Below, one piece after another: positions 14,101-26,437 of a stretch of 64,000 bases of DNA. The notes beneath the pieces are model-generated. The model was given only the letters and a program-made list of their open reading frames with translations, ran no database searches and was not told where the DNA came from. The stretch is from Hydractinia symbiolongicarpus (taxonomy: Eukaryota; Cnidaria; Hydrozoa; Anthoathecata; Hydractiniidae). How positions within the stretch are numbered: the stretch's first letter is position 1; each line of letters begins with the position of its first letter. The position numbers were made by a program, and so were the translations under genes. The stretch is taken from the NCBI RefSeq assembly GCF_029227915.1, contig NC_079879.1, positions 28,650,501 to 28,714,500 of the forward strand. Direction: 5' to 3'.

Positions 14101-14596
14101 ATTCAGCGTTTCATCAAAAATGAAAACATTTTTGAAAACTACAAGTCTCATGCGTTTTAGTGGTGAAAAAATAGTATAAAAAATCGTTCGGGAAATGAGT
14201 TTACTCCCTGGGTACTACCTTTGTATACTTTTGACTATACGGGCCAAGCCCGGGATTTACGGGAAATCGAGGGTTTTCGTTTGCCGGCGATTAAACTTCT
14301 TTTATTCAGCGTCTCATCAGAAATGAAAACATTTTTAAAAACTACAATTCTCATGCGTCTTAGTGGTGAAAAAATAATTTAAAAAATCGTTCTGAAAATG
14401 AGTTTACTCGCAGGGTACTTTCTTTGTATACATTCGACTATACGGGCCAAGCCCCGGATTTACGGGAAATCGCGGGTTTTCGTTTGCCGGCGATTAAACC
14501 TCTTTCATTAAGTGTCTCATCAAAAATGAAAACATTTTTAAAAACTACAAGTCTCATGCGTTTTAGTGGTGAAAAAAAAATTAAAAAATCGTTCGG
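8106..14596 (+). repeat. ~6.9 kb satellite superunit, copy 2
   Basis: Second copy of the superunit described at 1210. Its start is marked by two successive monomers of one subtype (GGGTAC sites near 7,921 and 8,121), as expected at a tandem junction. It contains a private 4-monomer duplication: the CCGTTCGGG/GGGTTCTTTC variant at 8707 recurs at 9518 (offset 811). It lacks the extra 6-monomer stretch of copy 1. The 1 bp deletion in CCCTGGTACTTTC near 5,690 of copy 1 is absent here (CCCTGGGTAC near 12,180), which changes the offset from 6,490 to 6,491. Confidence 0.75.
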
Positions 14597-16610
14597 GAAA
14601 TGAGTTTACTCCCTGGGTACTTTCTTTGTATACATTCGACTATACGGGCCAAGCCCGGGATTTACGGGAAAACGCGGGATTTTGTTTGCCGGCGATTAAA
14701 CCTCTTTTATTAAGCGTCTCAACAAAAATGAAAACATTTTAGAAAACTGCAAGTCTCATGCGGTTTAGTGGTGAAAAGATAATTTAAAAAATCGTTTTGG
14801 AAATGAGTTTACTCACAGGGTACTTTCTTTGTATACATTCGACTATTCGGGCCAAGCCCGGGATTTACGGGAAATCGCGGGTTTTCGTTTGCCGGCAATT
14901 AAACCACTTTCATTAGGCGCCTCTTCAAAAATGAAAACATTTCTGAAAACTACAAGTCTCATGCGTTTTAGTGGTGAAAAAATAATTTAAAAAATCGTTC
15001 GGGAAATGAGTATACTCCCTGGGTACTTTCTTTGTATACTTTTGATTATACGGGCCGAGTCCGGGGTTTACGGGAAATGGCGGGTTTTTGTTTGCCGGCG
15101 ATTAAACTGCTTTTATTCAGCGTTTCATCAAAAATGAAAACATTTTTGAAAACTACAAGTCTCATGCGTTTTAGTGGTGAAAAAATAATTTAAAAAATCG
15201 TTCGGGAAATGAGTTTACTCCCTGGGTACTTTCTTTGTATACTTTTGATTATACGGGCCGAGTCCGGGGTTTACGGGAAATGGCGGGTTTTTGTTTGCCG
15301 GCGATTAAACTGCTTTTATTCAGCGTTTCATCAAAAATGAAAACATTTTTGAAAACTACAAGTCTCATGCGTTTTAGTGGTGAAAAAATAGTATAAAAAA
15401 TCGTTCGGGAAATGAGTTTACTCCCTGGGTACTACCTTTGTATACTTTTGACTATACGGGCCAAGCCCGGGATTTACGGGAAATCGAGGGTTTTCGTTTG
15501 CCGGCGATTAAACTTCTTTTATTCAGCGTCTCATCAGAAATGAAAACATTTTTAAAAACTACAATTCTCATGCGTCTTAGTGGTGAAAAAATAATTTAAA
15601 AAATCGTTCTGAAAATGAGTTTACTCGCAGGGTACTTTCTTTGTATACATTCGACTATACGGGCCAAGCCCCGGATTTACGGGAAATCGCGGGTTTTCGT
15701 TTGCCGGCGATTAAACCTCTTTCATTAAGTGTCTCATCAAAAATGAAAACATTTTTAAAAACTACAAGTCTCATGCGTTTTAGTGGTGAAAAAAAAATTA
15801 AAAAATCGTTCGGGAAATGAGTTTACTCCCTGGGTACTTTCTTTGTATACATTCGACTATACGGGCCAAGCCCGGGATTTACGGGAAAACGCGGGATTTT
15901 GTTTGCCGGCGATTAAACCTCTTTTATTAAGCGTCTCAACAAAAATGAAAACATTTTAGAAAACTGCAAGTCTCATGCGGTTTAGTGGTGAAAAGATAAT
16001 TTAAAAAATCGTTTTGGAAATGAGTTTACTCACAGGGTACTTTCTTGGTATACATTCGACTATTCGGGCCAAGCCCGGGATTTACGGGAAATCGCGGGTT
16101 TTCGTTTGCCGGCAATTAAACCACTTTCATTAGGCGCCTCTTCAAAAATGAAAACATTTCTGAAAACTACAAGTCTCATGCGTTTTAGTGGTGAAAAAAT
16201 AATTTAAAAAATCGTTCGGGAAATGAGTATACTCCCTGGGTACTTTCTTTGTATACTTTTGATTATACGGGCCGAGTCCGGGGTTTACGGGAAATGGCGG
16301 GTTTTTGTTTGCCGGCGATTAAACTGCTTTTATTCAGCGTTTCATCAAAAATGAAAACATTTTTGAAAACTACAAGTCTCATGCGTTTTAGTGGTGAAAA
16401 AATAGTATAAAAAATCGTTCGGGAAATGAGTTTACTCCCTGGGTACTACCTTTGTATACTTTTGACTATACGGGCCAAGCCCGGGATTTACGGGAAATCG
16501 AGGGTTTTCGTTTGCCGGCGATTAAACTTCTTTCATTAAGCGTCTCATCAAAAAAGAAAACATTTTTAAAAACTACAATTCTCATGCGTTTTAGTGGTGA
16601 AAAAATAATT
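14380..16610 (+). repeat. Secondary 6- and 9-monomer duplications
   Basis: The CTCGCAGGG variant appears at 14407 and again at 15624, an offset of 1,217 bp (six monomers). The TTAGGCGCCTC variant at about 13,086 recurs at about 14,912 (nine monomers) and 16,131 (six more). These overlap the end of the second superunit, so this stretch is a patchwork of later exchanges and not a clean third copy. Ends are approximate. Confidence 0.7.
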
Positions 16611-17196
16611 TAAAAAATCGTTCTGGAAATGAGTTTACTCACAGGGTACTTTCTTTGTATACATTCGACTATATGGGCCAAGCCCCGGATTTACGGGAAA
16701 TCGCGGGTTTTTGTTTGCCGGCGATTAAACCTCTTTCATTAAGCGTCTCATCAAAAATGAAAACATTTTTAAAAACTACAAGTCTCATGCGTTTTAGTGG
16801 TGAAAAAAAAATTAAAAAATCGTTCGGGAAATGAGTTTACTCCCTGGGTACTTTCTTTGTATACATTCGACTATACGGGCCAAGCCCGGGATTTACGGGA
16901 AATCGCGGGATTTTGTTTGCCGGCGATTAAACCTCTTTTATTAAGCGTCTCAACAAAAATGAAAACATTTTAGAAAACTGCAAGTCTCACGCGGTTTAGT
17001 GGTGAAAAGATAATTTAAAAAATCGTTTTGGAAATGAGTTTACTCACAGGGTACTTTCTTTGTATACATTCGACTATTCGGGCCAAGCCCGGGATTTACG
17101 GGAAATCGCGGGTTTTCGTTTGCCGGCAATTAAACCACTTTCATTAAGCGCCTCTTCAAAAATGAAAACATTTCTGAAAACTACATGTCTCATGCG

Positions 17197-19095
17197 TTTT
17201 AGTGGTGAAATAATAATTTGAAAAATCGTTCGGGAAATGAGTTTACACCCCGGGTACTTTCTTTGTATACTTTTTACTATACGGGCCGAGTCGGGGATTT
17301 TCGGGAAATCGCAGGTTTTCGTTTGCCGGCGATTAAACTTTTTTTATTCAGCGTCTCATCAAAAATGAAAACATTTTTGAAAACTACAAGTCTCATGCGT
17401 TTTAGTGGTGAAAAAATAATTTAAGAAATCGTTCGGGAAATGAGTTTACACCCTGGGTACTTTCTCTGTATACTTTTGATTATACGGGCCGAGTCCGGGG
17501 TTTACGGGAAATGGCGGGTTTTTGTTTGCCGGCGATTAAACTGCTTTTATTCAGCGTTTCATCAAAAATGAAAAAATTTTTGAAAACTACAAGTCTCATG
17601 CGTTTTAGTGGTGAAAAAATAGTATAAAAAATCGTTCGGGAAATGAGTTTACTCCCTGGGTACTACCTTTGTATACTTTTGACTATACGGGCCAAGCCCG
17701 GGATTTACGGGAAATCGAGGGTTTTCGTTTGCCGGCGATTAAACTTCTTTTATTCAGCGTCTCATCAGAAATGAAAACATTTTTAAAAACTACAATTCTC
17801 ATGCGTTTTAGTGGTGAAAAAATAATTTAAAACATCGTTCTGGAAATGAGTTTACTCACAGGGTACTTTCTTTGTATACATTCGACTATACGGGCCAAGC
17901 CCCGGATTTACGGGAAATCGCGGGTTTTTGTTTGCCGGCGATTAAACCTCTTTCATTAAGCGTCTCATCAAAAATGAAAACATTTTTAAAAACTACAAGT
18001 CTCATGCGTTTTAGTGGTAAAAAAAAAATTAAAAAATTGTTCGGGAAATGAGTTTACTCCCTGGGTACTTTCTTTGTATACATTCGACTATACGGGCCAA
18101 GCCCGGGATTTACGGGAAATCGCGGGATTTTGTTTGCTGGCGATTAAACCTCTTTTATTAAGCGTCTCAACAAAAATGAAAACATTTTAGAAAACTGCAA
18201 GTCTCATGCGGTTTAGTGGTGAAAAGATAATATAAAAAATTGTTTTGGAAATGAGTTTACTCACAGGGTACTTTCTTTGTATACATTCGACTATTCGGGC
18301 CAAGCCCGGGATTTACGGGAAATCGCGGGTTTTCGTTTGCCGGCAATTAAACCACTTTCATTAAGCGCCTCTTCAAAAATGAAAACATTTCTAAAAACTA
18401 CATGTCTCATGCGTTTTAGTGGTGAAAATTAATTTAAAAAAACGTTCGGGAAATGAGTTTACTCCCTGGGTACTTTCTTTGTATACTTTTGACTATACGT
18501 GCCGAGTCCGGGATTTACGGGAAGTCGCGGGTTTTCGTTTGCCGGCAATTAAACTTCTTTTATTCAGCGTCTCATCAAAAATGAAAACATTTTTAAAAAC
18601 TACAAGTCTCATGGGCTTTAGTGGTGAAATAATAATTTGAAAAATCGTTCGGGAAATGAGTTTACACCCCGGGTACTTTCTTTGTATACTTTTGACTATA
18701 CGGGCCGAGTCGGGGATTTTCGGGAAATCGCAGGTTTTCGTTTGCCGGCGATTAAACTTTTTTTATTCAGCGTCTCATCAAAAATGAAAACATTTTTGAA
18801 AACTACAAGTCTCATGCGTTTTAGTGGTGAAAAAATAATTTAAGAAATCGTTCGGGAAATGAGTTTACACCCTGGGTACTTTCTCTGTATACTTTTGACT
18901 ATACTGGCCGAGTCCGGGATTTACGGGAAATCGCAGGTTTTCGTTTGCCGGCGATTAAACTTCTTTTATTCAGCGTCTCATCAAAAATGAAAACATTTTT
19001 GAAAACTACAAGTCTCATGCGTTTTAGTGGTGAAAAAATAATTTAAAAAATCGTTCGGGAAATGAGTTTACTCCCTGGGTACTTTCTTTGTATAC
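17197..19095 (+). repeat. Superunit fragment, third partial copy
   Basis: Matches 10,301-12,199 at an offset of 6,896-6,897 bp: 10321 matches 17218, 11523 matches 18419, 11741 matches 18637, and ACTATACTGGCC at about 12,003 matches 18,899. Similarity ends where the left arm has TTTTGATTATACGG but this stretch has TTTTGACTATGCGG (about 19,095). It is the last clear block of the left-hand subtype set. Confidence 0.75.
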
Positions 19096-19209
19096 TTTTG
19101 ACTATGCGGGCCGAGTCCGGGGTTTACGGGAAATGGCGGGTTTTCGTTTGCCGGCGATTAAACTTCTTTTATTCAGCATCTCATCAAAAATGAAAACATT
19201 TTTGAAAAC

Positions 19210-20270
19210 TACAAGTCTCAAGCGTTTTAGTGGTGAAAAGATAATCTAAAAAATCGTTTTGGAAATGAGTTTACTCACAAGGTACTTTCTTTGTATACAT
19301 TCGACTATACGGGACAAGCCCGGGATTTACGGGAAATCGCGGGTTTTCGTTTGCCGGCGATTAAACCACTTTCATTAAGCGTCTCATCAAAAATGAAAAC
19401 ATTTCTGAAATCTACAAGTCTCATGCGTTTTAGTGGTGAAAAAAAAATTTAAAAATTCGTTCGGGAAATGAGTTTACTCACTGGGTACTTTCCTTGTATA
19501 CTTTTAACTATACGGGCCGAGTCCGGGATTTACGGAAAATCGCGGGTTGTCGTTTGCTGGCGATTAAACTTCTTTTATTCAGCGTCTCATCAAAAATGAA
19601 AACATTTTTGAAAACTACAAGTCTCAAGCGTTTTAGTGGTGAAAAGATAATTTAAAAAATCGTTTTGGAAATGAGTTTACTCACAGGGTACTTTCTTTGT
19701 ATACATTCGACTATACGGGCCAAGCCCGGGATTTACGGGAAATCGCGGGTTTTCGTTTGCCGGCGATTAAACCACTTTTATTAAGCGTCTCATCAAAAAT
19801 GAAAACATTTCTGAAAACTACAAGTCTCATGCGTTTTAGTGGTGAAAAAATAATTTAAAAATTCGTTCGGGAAATGAGTTTACTCACTGGGTACTTTCCT
19901 TGTATACTTTTAACTATACGGGCCGAGTCCGGGATTTACGGAAAATCGCGGGTTTTCGTTTGCTGGCGATTAAACTTCTTTTATTCAGCGTCTCATCAAA
20001 AATGAAAACATTTTTGAAAACTACAAGTCTCAAGCGTTTTAGTGGTGAAAAGATAATATAAAAAATCGTTTTGGAAATGAGTTTACTCACAGGGTACTTT
20101 CTTTGTATACATTCGACTATACGGGCCAAGCCCGGGATTTACGGGAAATCGCGGGTTTTCGTTTGCCGGCGATTAAACCACTTTTATTAAGCGTCTCATC
20201 AAAAATGAAAACATTTCTAAAAACTACAAGTCTCATGCGTTTTAGTGGTGAAAAAATAATTTAAAAATTC
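19210..20270 (+). repeat. Dimeric (~406 bp) transition block
   Basis: A two-monomer unit repeated about 2.5 times. One monomer starts CTCACAGGG (or CACAAGG) and carries ACATTCGAC. The other starts CTCACTGGG and carries TTTTAACTATACGG, ACGGAAAATCGC and often GCTGGCGATTAAAC. The TTCGTTCGGGAAATGAG-CTCACTGGG junction recurs near 19,457, 19,862 and 20,267. This block separates the left subtype set from the A/B/C/D set. Confidence 0.8.
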
Positions 20271-21880
20271 GTTCGGGAAATGAGTTTACTCACTGGGTAC
20301 TTTCCTTGTATACTTTTAACTATACGGGCCGAGTCCGGGATTTACGGAAAATCGCAGGTTTTCGTTTGCAGGCGATTAAACATCTTTTATTCAGCGTCTC
20401 ATCAAAAATAAAAACATTTTTAAAAACTACAAGTCTCATGGGCTTTAGTGGTGAAATAATAATTTAAAAAATCGTTTGGGAAATGAGTTTACTTCCTGGG
20501 TACTTTCTTTGTATACTTTTGAGTATACGGGCCGAGTCCGGGATTTACGAGAAATCGCAGGTTTTCGTTTGCCGGCGATTAAACTTCTTTTATTCAGCGT
20601 CTCATCAAAAATGAAAACATTTTTGAAAACTACAAGTCTCATGCGTTTTAGTGGTGAAAAAATAATTTAAAAAATCGTTCGGGAAATGAGTTTACACCCT
20701 GGGTACTTTCTTTGTATGCTTTTGACTATACGGGCCGAGTCCGGGATTTACGGGAAATCGCAGGTTTTCGTTTGCCGGCGAATAAACTTTTTTTATTCAG
20801 CGTCTCATCAAAAATGAAAACATATTTGAAAACTACAAGTCTCAAGCGTTTTAGTGGTGAAAAGATAATTTAAAAAATCGTTTTGGAAATGAGTTTTCTC
20901 ACAGGGTACTTTCTTTGTATACATTCGACTATACGGGCCAAGCCCGGGATTTACGGGAAATCGCGGGTTTTCGTTTGCCGGCGATTAAACCACTTTCATT
21001 AAGCGTCTCATCAAAAATGAAAACATTTCTGAAAACTACAAGTCTCATGCGTTTTAGTGGTGAAAAAATAATTTAAAAATTCTTTCGGGAAATGAGTTTA
21101 CTCACTGGGTACTTCCTTGTATACTTTTAACTATACGGGCCGAGTCCGGGATTTACGGAAAATCGCAGGTTTTCGTTTGCAGGCGATTAAACATCTTTTA
21201 TTCAGCGTCTCATCAAAAATAAAAACATTTTTAAAAACTACAAGTCTCATGGGCTTTAGTGGTGAAATAATAATTTAAAAAATCGTTTGGGAAATGAGTT
21301 TACTCCCTGGGTACTTTCTTTGTATACTTTTGAGTATACGGGCCGAGTCCGGGATTTACGAGAAATCGCAGGTTTTCGTTTGCCGGCGATTAAACTTCTT
21401 TTATTCAGCGTCTCATCAAAAATGAAAACATTTTTGAAAACTACAAGTCTCATGCGTTTTAGTGGTGAAAAAATAATTTAAAAAATCGTTCGGGAAATGA
21501 GTTTACACCCTGGGTACTTTCTTTGTATGCTTTTGACTATACGGGCCGAGTCCGGGATTTACGGGAAATCGCAGGTTTTCGTTTGCCGGCGATTAAACTT
21601 TTTTTATTCAGCGTCTCATCAAAAATGAAAACATATTTAAAAACTACAAGTCTCAAGCGTTTTAGTGGTGAAAAGATAATTTAAAAAATCGTTTTGGAAA
21701 TGAGTTTTCTCACAGGGTACTTTCTTTGTATACATTCGACTATACGGGGCAAGCCCGGGATTTAAGTGAAATTGCGGGTTTTCGTTTGCCGGCGATTAAA
21801 CCACTTTCATTAAGCGTCTCATCAAAAATGAAAACATTTCTGAAAACTACAAGTCTCATGCGTTTTAGTGGTGAAAAAAT
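20260..21880 (+). repeat. Two tandem copies of an 811 bp (4-monomer) unit
   Basis: Copies lie at about 20,260-21,070 and 21,071-21,880. Uncommon variants are shared at 811 bp: AAAAATAAAAACATT (20,404 and 21,215), ACATATTTGAAAAC or ACATATTTAAAAAC (20,820 and 21,631), and GAGTTTTCTCACAGG (20,891 and 21,702). The copies have since diverged at several sites, for example TTCTTTCGGG only in the second. Confidence 0.85.
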
Positions 21881-24800
21881 AATTTAAAAATTTGTTCGGG
21901 AAATGAGTTTACTCACTGGTTACTTTCCTTGTATACTTTTAACTATACGGGCCAGGTCCGGGATTTACGGAAAATCGCGGGTTTTCGTTTGCAGGCAATT
22001 AAACATCTTTTATTCAGCGTCTCATCAAAAATGAAAACATTTTTAAAAACTACAAGTCTCATGGGCTTTAGTGGTGAAATAATAATTTAAAAAATCGTTT
22101 GGGAAATGAGTTTACTCCCTGGGTACTTTCCTTGTATACTTTTAACTATACGGGCCGAGTCCGGGATTTACGAGAAATCGCAGGTTTTCGTTTGCCGGCG
22201 ATTAAACTTCTTTTATTCAGCGTCTCATCAAAAATGAAAACATTTTTGAAAACTACAAGTCTCATGCGTTTTAGTGGTGAAAAAATAATTTAAAAAATCG
22301 TTCGGGAAATGAGTTTACACCCTGGGTACTTTCTTTGTATACTTTTGACTATACGGGCCGAGTCCGGGATTTACGAGAAATCGCAGGTTTTCGTTTGCCG
22401 GCGATTAAACTTCTTTTATTCAGCGTCTCATCAAAAATGAAAACATTTTTGAAAACTACATGTCTCATGCGTTTTAGTGGTGAAAAAATAATTTAAAAAA
22501 TCGTTCGGGAAAAGAGTTTACTCCCTGGGTACTTCCTTTGTATACTTTTGACTATGCGGGCCGAGTCCGGGGTTTAGGGGAAATGGCGGGTTTTCGTTTG
22601 CCGGCGATTAAACTTCTTTTATTCAGCGTCTCATCAAAAATGAAAACATTTTTGAAAACTACAAGTCTTAAGCGTTTTAGTGGTGAAAAGATAATTTAAA
22701 AAACCGTTTTGGAAATGAGTTTACTCACAGGGAACTTTCTTTGTATACATTCGACTATACGGGCCAAGCCCGGGATTTACGGGAAATCGCGGGTTTTGGT
22801 TTGCCGGCGATTAAACCACTTTCATTAAGCGTCTCATCAAAAATGAAAACATTTTTGAAAACTACAAGTCTCAAGCGTTTTAGTGGTGAAAAAATAATTT
22901 AAAAATTCGTTCGGGAAATGAGTTTACTCACAGGGAACTTTCTTTGTATACATTCGACTATACGGGCCAAGCCCGGGATTTACGGGAAATCGCGGGTTTT
23001 CGTTTGCCGGCGATTAAACCACTTTTATTCAGCGTCTCATCAAAAATGAAAACATTTTTAAAAACTACAAGTCTCATGCGTTTTAGTGGTGAAATAATAA
23101 TTTAAAAAATCGTTTGTGAAATGAATTTACTCCCTGGGTACTTTCTTTGTATACTTTTGAGTATACGGGCCGAGTCCGGGATTTACGAGAAATCGCAGGT
23201 TTTCGTTTGCAGGCGATTAAACTTCTTTTATTCAGCGTCTCATCAAAAATGAAAACATTTTTGAAAACTACAAGTCTCAAGCGTTTTAGTGGTGAAAAGA
23301 TAATTTAAAAAATCGTTTTGGAAATGAGTTTACTCACAGGGTACTTTCTTTGTATACATTCGACTATACGGACCAAGCCCGGGATTTACGGGAAATCGCG
23401 GGTTTTCGTTTGCCGGCGATTAAACCACTTTCATTAAGTGTCTCATCAAAAATGAAAACATTTCTGAAAACTACAAGTCTCATGCGTTTTAGTGGTGAAA
23501 AAATAATTTAAAAATTTGTTCGGGAAATGAGTTTACTCACTGGTTACTTTCCTTGTATACTTTTAACTATACGGGCCGGGTCCGGGATTTACGGAAAATC
23601 GCGTATTTTCGTTTGCAGGCAATTAAACATCTTTTATTCAGCGTCTCATCAAAAATGAAAACATTTTTAAAAACTACAAGTCTCATGGGCTTTAGTGGTG
23701 AAATAATAATTTAAAAAATCGTTTGGGAAATGAGTTTACTCCCTGGGTACTTTCCTTGTATACTTTTAACTATACGGGCCGAGTCCGGGATTTACGAGAA
23801 ATCGCAGGTTTTCGTTTGCCGGCGATTAAACTTCTTTTATTCAGCGTCTCATCAAAAATGAAAACATTTTTGAAAACTACAAGTCTCATGCGTTTTAGTG
23901 GTGAAAAAATAATTTAAAAAATCGTTCGGGAAATGAGTTTACACCCTGGGTACTTTCTTTGTATACTTTTGACTATACGGGCCGAGTCCGGGATTTACGA
24001 GAAATCGCAGGTTTTCGTTTGCCGGCGATTAAACTTCTTTTATTCAGCGTCTCATCAAAAATGAAAACATTTTTGAAAACTACATGTCTCATGCGTTTTA
24101 GTGGTGAAAAAATAATTTAAAAAATCGTTCGGGAAAAGAGTTTACTCCCTGGGTACTTCCTTTGTATACTTTTGACTATGCGGGCCGAGTCCGGGGTTTA
24201 GGGGAAATGGCGGGTTTTCGTTTGCCGGCGATTAAACTTCTTTTATTCAGCGTCTCATCAAAAATGAAAACATTTTTGAAAACTACAAGTCTTAAGCGTT
24301 TTAGTGGTGAAAAGATAATTTAAAAAACCGTTTTGGAAATGAGTTTACTCACAGGGAACTTTCTTTGTATACATTCGACTATACGGGCCAAGCCCGGGAT
24401 TTACGGGAAATCGCGGGTATTCGTTTGCCGGCGATTAAACCACTTTCATTAAGCGTCTCATCAAAAATGAAAACATTTTTGAAAACTACAAGTCTCAAGC
24501 GTTTTAGTGGTGAAAAAATAATTTAAAAATTCGTTCGGGAAATGAGTTTACTCACAGGGAACTTTCTTTGTATACATTCGACTATACGGGCCAAGCCCGG
24601 GATTTACGGGAAATCGCGGGTTTTCGTTTGCCGGCGATTAAACCACTTTTATTCAGCGTCTCATCAAAAATGAAAACATTTTCAAAAACTACAAGTCTCA
24701 TGCGTTTTAGTGGTGAAATAATAATTTAAAAAATCGTTTGTGAAATGAATTTACTCCCTGGGTACTTTCTTTGTATACTTTTGAGTATACGGGCCGAGTC

Positions 24801-25070
24801 CAGGATTTACGAGAAATCGCAGGTTTTCGTTTGCAGGCGATTAAACTTCTTTTATTCAGCGTCTCATCAAAAATGAAAACATTTTTGAAAACTACAAGTC
24901 TCAAGCGTTTTAGTGGTGAAAAGATAATTTAAAAAATCGTTTTGGAAATGAGTTTACTCACAGGGTACTTTCTTTGTATACATTCGACTATACGGGCCAA
25001 GCCCGGGATTTACAGGAAATCGCGGGTTTTCGTTTGCCGGCGATTAAACCACTTTCATTAAGTGTCTCCT
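21800..25070 (+). repeat. Two tandem copies of a 1,624 bp (8-monomer) unit
   Basis: The stretch 21.8-23.43 kb is repeated at 23.43-25.07 kb with an offset of exactly 1,624 bp. Shared private variants include CACTGGTTACTTTCC (about 21,914 and 23,538), GTTTAGGGGAAATGG (about 22,571 and 24,195), CAGGGAACTTTC, and TCGTTTGTGAAATGAATT (23,110 and 24,734). Few differences separate the copies, for example GGGTTTTGG against GGGTATTCG, so the event is fairly recent. Confidence 0.9.
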
Positions 25071-25134
25071 CAAAAATGAAAACATTTCTGAAAACTACAA
25101 GTCTCATGCGTTTTAGTGGTGAAAAAATAATTTA

Positions 25135-26292
25135 AAAATTCGTTCGGGAAATGAGTTTACTCACTGGGTACTTTCCTTGTATACTTTTAACTATACGGGC
25201 CGAGTCCGGGATTTACGGAAAATCGCGGGTTTTCGTTTGCAGGCAAATAAACATCTTTTATTCAGCGTCTCATCAAAAATGAAAACATTTTTAAAAACTA
25301 CAAGTCTCATGGGCTTTAGTGGTGAAATAATAATTTAAAAAATCGTTTGGGAAATGAGTTTACTCTCTGGGTACTTTCTTTGTATACTTTTGAGTATACG
25401 GGCCGAGTCCGGGATTTACGAGAAATCGCAGGTTTTCGTTTGCCGGCGATTAAACTTGTTTTAGTCAGCGTCTCATCAAAAATGAAAACATTTTTGAAAA
25501 CTACAAGTCTCATGCGTTTTAGTGGTGAAAAAATAATTTAAAAATTCGTTCGGGAAATGAGTTTACTCACTGGGTACTTTCTTTGTATACTTTTAACTAT
25601 ACGGGCCGAGTCCGGGATTTACGGAAAATCGCGGGTTTTCGTTTACAGGCGATTAAACATCTTTTATTCAGCGTCTTATCAAAAATGAAAACATTTTTAA
25701 AAACTACAAGTCTCATGGGCTTTAGTGGTGAAAGAATAATTTAAAAAATCGTTTGGGAAATGAGTTTACTCCCTGGGTACTTTCTTTGTATACTTTTGAG
25801 TATACGGGCAGAGTCCGGGATTTACGGGAAATCGCAAGTTTTCGTTTGCCGGCGATTAAACTTGTTTTAGTCAGCGTCTCATCAAAAATGAAAACATTTT
25901 TGAAAACTACAAGTCTCATGCGTTTTAGTGGTGAAAAAATAATTTAAAAATTCGTTCGGGAAATGAGTTTACTCACTGGGTACTTTCTTTGTATACTTTT
26001 AACTATACGGGCCGAGTCCGGGATTTACGGAAAATCGCGGGTTTTCGTTTACAGGCGATTAAACATCTTTTATTCAGCGTCTTATCAAAAATGAAAACAT
26101 TTTTAAAAACTACAAGTCTCATGGGCTTTAGTGGTGAAAGAATAATTTAAAAAATCGTTTGGGAAATGAGTTTACTCCCTGGGTACTTTCTTTGTATACT
26201 TTTGAGTATACGGGCAGAGTCCGGGATTTACGGGAAATCGCAAGTTTTCGTTTGCCGGCGATTAAACTTCTTTTATTCAGCGTCTCATCAAG
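25135..26292 (+). repeat. A-B dimer (406 bp) repeated up to the LINE
   Basis: An A-type then B-type dimer occurs three times, starting near 25,135, 25,541 and 25,947. The last two share GTTTACAGGCGATTAAACATC and GCGTCTTATC. The third dimer is interrupted at 26292 in its B monomer by the LINE; the rest of that monomer is at 30577-30656. Confidence 0.85.
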
Positions 26293-26437
26293 ATTTGATT
26301 TTGATTTTTGATTTTCTCTTTATTTAACGTCGATAGATACAATAGTATTTAAATAACTAATTTAAATCGACAACAAAACGTAAAACAAGGCAAACAGCGA
26401 TAAAAAATAAGAAAAATAAATAAATAAATAAGTAAAG
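26293..26437 (-). other. LINE 3' UTR and terminal repeats
   Basis: Non-coding end of the element. On the minus strand it carries an AATAAA signal (26324-26319) about 26 bp from the end, then a tail of three to four imperfect AAAATC units in place of a pure poly(A). Such short tandem tails are typical of CR1/L2-type LINEs. An AT-rich microsatellite with AAAT units on the plus strand (about 26,403-26,435) overlaps the region just beyond the ORF2 stop. Confidence 0.7.
26319..26324 (-). terminator. Polyadenylation signal AATAAA
   Basis: Exact AATAAA on the minus strand, followed about 20 bp later by the end of the element. The position is appropriate for 3' end formation of the LINE transcript. 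The hexamer is common in AT-rich DNA, so position is the main support. Confidence 0.5.

Larger units (their letters stand above)
1..26292 (+). repeat. 203 bp satellite array, left arm
   Basis: About 129 head-to-tail copies of a 203 bp monomer, all in the same orientation. The period is read directly: the GTTTAC landmark recurs at 1, 204 and 407, and onward with 1-2 bp drift. Landmarks within a monomer starting at GTTTAC are GTATAC (about +25), a GATTT/AAATC dyad (about +56 to +70), GCCGGCGATTAAAC (about +85 to +98), a hairpin with an AAAA loop (+119 to +140), and an AT-rich tail with TTTTAGTGGTGAAA (about +160). Monomers differ by diagnostic substitutions that define subtypes. Since 203 is not a multiple of three, the reading frame shifts at every monomer, and the short open frames here are not genes. 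The array is cut at 26292 by a LINE and resumes at 30577 in the same monomer. A centromeric or other heterochromatic role is plausible but not shown by the sequence. Confidence 0.98.

Noticed and set aside
2396-26000. Repeated open frames of 64-136 codons in the left satellite arm
   Set aside because: They are the same monomer read in chance-open frames. Many start at non-ATG codons, monomer length is not a multiple of three, both strands are open in places, and indels between subtypes ignore the frame.
26403-26435. AAAT microsatellite as an independent feature
   Set aside because: It is a short, imperfect AT-rich run within the LINE 3' UTR and needs no separate explanation.
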